NCBI RefSeq assembly: GCF_020509005.1
Contig: NC_063015.1
Span: 558,001-622,000 of the forward strand
Reading direction: 5' to 3'
Source of the DNA: Fulvia fulva
Lineage: Eukaryota; Ascomycota; Dothideomycetes; Mycosphaerellales; Mycosphaerellaceae
DNA: 64,000 nucleotides
Position numbers and translations under genes: made by a program. Shown in pieces: positions 60,301 to 64,000 of the stretch. Each line of letters begins with the position of its first letter. Position 1 is the first letter of the stretch. Under the pieces are notes generated by a model. It saw only the letters and a program-made list of their open reading frames with translations, had not been told where the DNA came from and made no database searches.

Positions 60301-61303
60301 TAACAACGTTTAAGCCTCGGTAGTCTACGTAGAAGCGTAGACTACCGCCGGGCTTCTTAACGAATATAACGGGACTACTAGCGCTAGAACGGCTCGCTTA
60401 AATAAACCCCTTCTTTAGGTTCTCTTCGAGGTATCTCTTAAGGACGATAAGCTCTTCTCGGGATATAGAATATAGCGGTCCGAACGGTATCTCTACACCT
60501 TCTTCTAGCTTAATCTTATAGTCGTAAGGGCGATAAGGAGGTAGCTCGTCTACGGCTTTAGTATCGAATACGTAGAGGATATAGTATACCTAAGGAGGGA
60601 CCTTCGTAGTAGGGTCGGTAGGTGTACGCTTCTTATCGAGCTTCTCGAGGGCGATATCGATATTACGGAGAGAGGCGGCGAAGACTTAAGCTTTAGGCTA
60701 CTTAGTAGTAGTAGTGAAGGTAGCGGCGTTTACCTAGAAGATCTTAGTATACTTAGGACCGCGCTAAGGCGGCGGAGAAGGCGGAGGTACCGGAGGAACT
60801 TCTAGAGGGAAGCTAATAGTAAGGGAAGTCTAGTCGATAATAGGTCGGTATCGTCTAAACTAGGGGAGGCCGAGGATAAACTTCTAATACGGTAGGGACG
60901 TAAGGAAGCTAGTGATCGACATACGCTTACCTCCGAGGGTGATTAACGTGTATATAATATAAGTAATCTTACTAGTAGTAGTCTCCGTACCGTTAAAGAG
61001 TTTAAGGGTACGAGGGTACTTTAGTTCCTAGGGTTCGAGGTTAAGAGAGGTCGCGAGTTTATAGTCTATAAAAGACTCGCCTAGTACGCCAGTGTCTATA
61101 AGAGTGAGATTAGAAGAAGAGAGTTTCTTTAAGCCGATATTTATATTCGTGACGAACGGTTTATAAGCGTGGTCCTTGCCCGTCTCGTCGTATAGGTCTA
61201 GCTATACTATATTGATCCTTAACTCCTTTCCTCTCTTTACTTTCGGTAAACGTTATTCTTAGTCTTTATCGCGTCGATAAGGAAGACCTAGGCTTTTTCC
61301 TAC
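57351..61303 (-). pseudogene. Gypsy E Pol relic
   Basis: All Pol domains of Gypsy B can be followed by alignment: protease, RT, RNase H, acidic linker, integrase and the chromodomain. Gln and Trp codons have become stops throughout. About 111 bp present in Gypsy C at about 29277-29390, between the integrase tail and the chromodomain end, are absent at 57468; short matching bases (TTGG/TTAG) flank the loss. The acidic linker (58877-59089) is the longest stretch without a stop because it has few Gln or Trp codons. It is non-functional. Confidence 0.9.
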
Positions 61304-62448
61304 TTAGCGGGAGTAGTAGGAGTAGGCTCGATAGCGCCGATAGCGCCGCGAACCGGGTTACGGGCGTTACGGGTAGCGAGCTACGGACAGTTAGCTACGA
61401 TATAGCCTAGACCGCCGTAGTAGGTATAGAGTCCGGCCTAGCGACGGCGAAGCTTCTCTTCGGGAGTAAGCTTACCGTTAACGAGGCCCTAGACTCGAGG
61501 AACGGCGGTACTAGCGCTAAGATCTATAGCGTTACCTATAGAGACGGGAGGGAGAGCCGTAGGAGCGGCGGCGCCTAGTAGAGTAGCGAAGTAGCTTCCG
61601 GGACTACGAGGCTAACGACCTTAAGAGCGGGAAGCGAGGAGAGAGGCGGTATGTTTTATATTAGAGTCGAGGCGCTAGTAGGTCTCGACGAGCTTACGGA
61701 AGCTTATAGCACCGACGTCCTTGTCCTCGAGGGCTCGAAGAAGCTCTACTAATAAGCTACGGCGGAGAGTACTCTTCTTAGTCTCTTCGTTATAGCCGGG
61801 AAACCCGATGTCGCGGTTAAAGGCCGCGAGGTACTCGGCGAAGCTCTTATTCTTCTAGAGGAGGTTATAGATAGCGTTCTAGGCGGTAGCTCTACGGTCT
61901 AGATTACTAAAGGTAGTACGGAGGGCCTATATTAAGGTAAGGACGTCCGGGTAGCCGATAGTCTACGTAGCGTTATCGATATAGTATTATACCTAAGCCG
62001 CGGCGTCTCCCCGAAGGAGGGAGAAGACGTACGTAACTATATCCTTCTCTTACGGAAAGTAGTCGGTATTAGCTAATAGCTTGATAGTAAGCTGTGTCTT
62101 AAATGCCTTAAACTTGCTCTTATTACCGTTAAACTCGTCTAGGTCGTTAATCTTCTTAGAGAAGTACTAGCGGCGGTTATCGTCGGCGTACGGGGCGAGG
62201 TTCTAGAAGGTGTTTATAATACCTTAAAGGTATATTGCTTAGTTGTTTGCTTACTCGACCTACCGGGCGGTCTCGCGGAAAGAGGAGACGGTATAGTTAA
62301 TAAGAGCGTAGGCGGTATCGGGGTTAGCGTTTACCTAGGTACCGAAGGTAGCGGCGTTCGAGAAGGGGATATTAGCCTACTTACTAAAGTGGAATAGAGT
62401 GTCTTAGTTATCGAGGTTAACACCTCTATCGGTAGCGTAGTTACCTAT
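61288..62448 (-). pseudogene. Gypsy E Gag relic
   Basis: The same length (1161 bp) as the intact Gag of Gypsy B and C. The start codon is ATA (complement of 62446-62448) in place of ATG, and many internal codons are TAG. The zinc-knuckle Cys codons are partly changed to Tyr. The TAG stop at 61288-61290 and the frameshift hairpin after it can still be recognised. Confidence 0.88.
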
Positions 62449-62490
62449 AAGAATGACTCGAGTAGTCAACGGTTTGTTAGTCTTTTATGA

Positions 62491-63009
62491 TATTAGGGCG
62501 AGAGCCTAGCCTATAAGATATAAGAGTGAAAGCGAGAATATAGGTACGAAGTATAGATATAAAGGGTATAGTATAATTGCTATACAAAACGAAAGACGAA
62601 GAAAGTAAGAGAGGCCTAGGGAAGGCTAGATATTTATACGCGACCCTCGCGAGTACGTGTCCCCGTATTAATAGGGCTAACCTATACGAAGCCGCGCTTA
62701 GTTGCTTTACTCAAAACCTTATTCTAACCTGCCCTACGTTCCGAGTCTTCTACGTGCTTCTTCTAGGGTCTAGCGTAGTCGCGGGTACTCGCGGGAGTGC
62801 CGTAAGTTATATAGTTACGAGCCGAAGTAAATCTATTAAGGTTGAGTAGAGTAGGAAATTTAGAGGGCTAGGTCCCGTAGTAAATATTACGGGGTATATA
62901 ATTCTTAGCGCTTATATACTAAGCTAGACTTTTACTTCTTAACGACTTCTAAGCACTCTAAGGCTCTTCTGTCCCTACCTTCTATATACTCTATAGGGAG
63001 ACTATAATA
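62491..63009 (-). repeat. 5' LTR of Gypsy E
   Basis: 519 bp of the long LTR type, heavily RIP mutated, followed by the duplication CTAGA. Confidence 0.9.
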
Positions 63010-64000
63010 CTAGATTACGATACTTAAACTTAGTATTCTAGAATCAACTAGACTCCGTGACCTAAGTAATATCGTAGGCCTAGGGAAGATTAGAGAAGTT
63101 AGCTACCTTACTAGGGGTAACTAGGCGCTTAGATTCCTTTAACCGGGAAGACCGCTTAGTATAGCTAAACTTAGTACGAGACCGGCTACGGTCGTAGGTA
63201 GAGTACTTACTAGTCTAGAAACAATTAGTTTAGCCGCCGCGCTCGATAAAGGTAAAGTCGCCTATAGTATTAGGCTTAGGATCCTCCTAGTCGTATTTCT
63301 CTAGCTTACTACTCGGTAGGCTAAGTTACTAGTACTTAGTAAAGGTTCCTAACGGACGCTCGGTATCGCCCTTAGAACGGTAGCTTTCTACGTATCGCGT
63401 AGATCTAGAGCGGCCGCTATAGTAGCTAAAGACGATCGCCGCTAGCCTAGTTTATACGGTATACGGTCTAAAAGCGATAGGCTACCTTAGAATACCGCCC
63501 TTAGGGACCTCTTCGAAGACGTCGAAGTCGGAGTCTAACGCGGCTACTAGCTTTAGAACGCCGCTAAACTAGAAGCGGCTATAGCGCGAAGGGAGTATAT
63601 CAATTATCTTAAAGAATCTAGATCCTCCGTCGATCCTTAGATACTAGCGCGCGATACGGGCTAATTATAGCGCGATCTAATCGTCTAGTTTAATAACGTT
63701 ACGAGAGAACTAGACTTTAAACTAGAAGGCGTAGAGCCGAGTCTACTAACCGGCTAACTATCCGGTAGGTATATCCGGAAGGCGCGTCTTAGTATAAACG
63801 GGGAGCCGCGGGAAGTTATTAGATACGGCCGAAGTATAGGTAACGGTAAGGGCGTCTATCTAAGTTATTAACTCCTTACCTTAAGGAGAGCGCGGGATAG
63901 GAGCTATAGTAAGCTATAAGGAAGAAAGGAGTCTAAAATACGTTAGTATTACTACGTTAACGCCGATACCGCGGCGCGGCTTATATACCTTAATCTAATT
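63010..64000 (-). pseudogene. Unknown relic U, upstream piece, running off the window
   Basis: From the right edge the minus strand reads one frame of about 325 codons interrupted by TAG/TAA at Gln/Trp-like positions and by one TGA near 63050. Readable parts include ELIT, IDALTVTYTSAVSNNFPRLP, FKIIDILPSRYSRF, LVAALDSDFDVFEEVPKGG, IVFSYYSGRSRSTRYVE and KYD.EDPKPNTIGDFTFIERG. I recognise no family. The absence of obvious repeats or LTRs leaves open whether this is a mobile element or a cellular gene caught in the RIP zone. Its start lies beyond the window. Confidence 0.5.

Larger units (their letters stand above)
56832..63009 (-). mobile_element. Gypsy E: heavily RIP-mutated member of the Gypsy B family
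   Basis: 6178 bp with 519-bp LTRs and a perfect CTAGA duplication (56827-56831 and 63010-63014). It is collinear with Gypsy B/C on the minus strand except for a net loss of about 111 bp near 57468. LTRs are of the long type. Nearly all other changes are CA/TG to TA. It shows that the family was present and mutated long before Gypsy B and C inserted. Confidence 0.94.

Noticed and set aside
1..64000. CRISPR array, rRNA, tRNA, riboswitch, bacterial operon or giant cargo transposon (Starship)
   Set aside because: No repeat-spacer pattern, no RNA gene signature and no tyrosine-recombinase captain; all repeats are explained by LTRs, LINE tails and target duplications.

Overview
The window is one nested transposon block from a filamentous ascomycete (Pezizomycotina); I see no intact cellular gene, rRNA or tRNA. 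The group is inferred from the mobile elements (Ty3/gypsy chromoviruses, Ty1/copia elements, a Tad-like LINE) and from strong repeat-induced point mutation (RIP). In the decayed tracts CA/TG have become TA while CG stays common, so reading frames break at TAG and TAA in place of Gln and Trp codons. Species cannot be named from this sequence.

Layout, oldest to youngest. The base is a RIP-decayed relic of unknown function (3459-3665, 56114-56831, 63010-64000, minus strand) beside a gypsy fragment (2668-3180, plus). Into it went a minus-strand copia (55-2661), a minus-strand chromovirus called Gypsy D (37659-56113, duplication TACTA), a plus-strand copia called Copia C (3666-37651, GGTAC) and a minus-strand chromovirus called Gypsy E (56832-63009, CTAGA). 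Copia C was then split by LINE1 (18777-23756) and LINE2 (24790-35892). Gypsy D received a solo LTR (45192-45710, GTTTC) and Copia 2 (38312-43926, GTATT), which is only lightly mutated.

The youngest layer has essentially no RIP: Gypsy A (4444-11665, CACCT) and Gypsy B (12342-18632, GGTAG) inside Copia C, Gypsy C (28731-34867, ACTGT) inside LINE2, and Copia 1 (48986-54524, GATAA) inside Gypsy D. All four keep intact gag/pol frames, identical or almost identical LTRs and perfect 5-bp target duplications. They look recently mobile and possibly still competent.

Each intact element is a self-contained retrotransposition unit. LTRs supply promoter and ends; Gag forms the particle; protease, reverse transcriptase, RNase H and integrase copy and insert the DNA. 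Gypsy families make Pol by a probable -1 ribosomal frameshift and carry a C-terminal chromodomain; copia families use a single polyprotein and a primer site matching half of the initiator Met tRNA. The points most worth following are the shared RIP footprint of the two inverted copia copies, the unmutated repeats in a RIP-scarred locus, two clear frameshift signals, and the unknown relic reading frame at the base.
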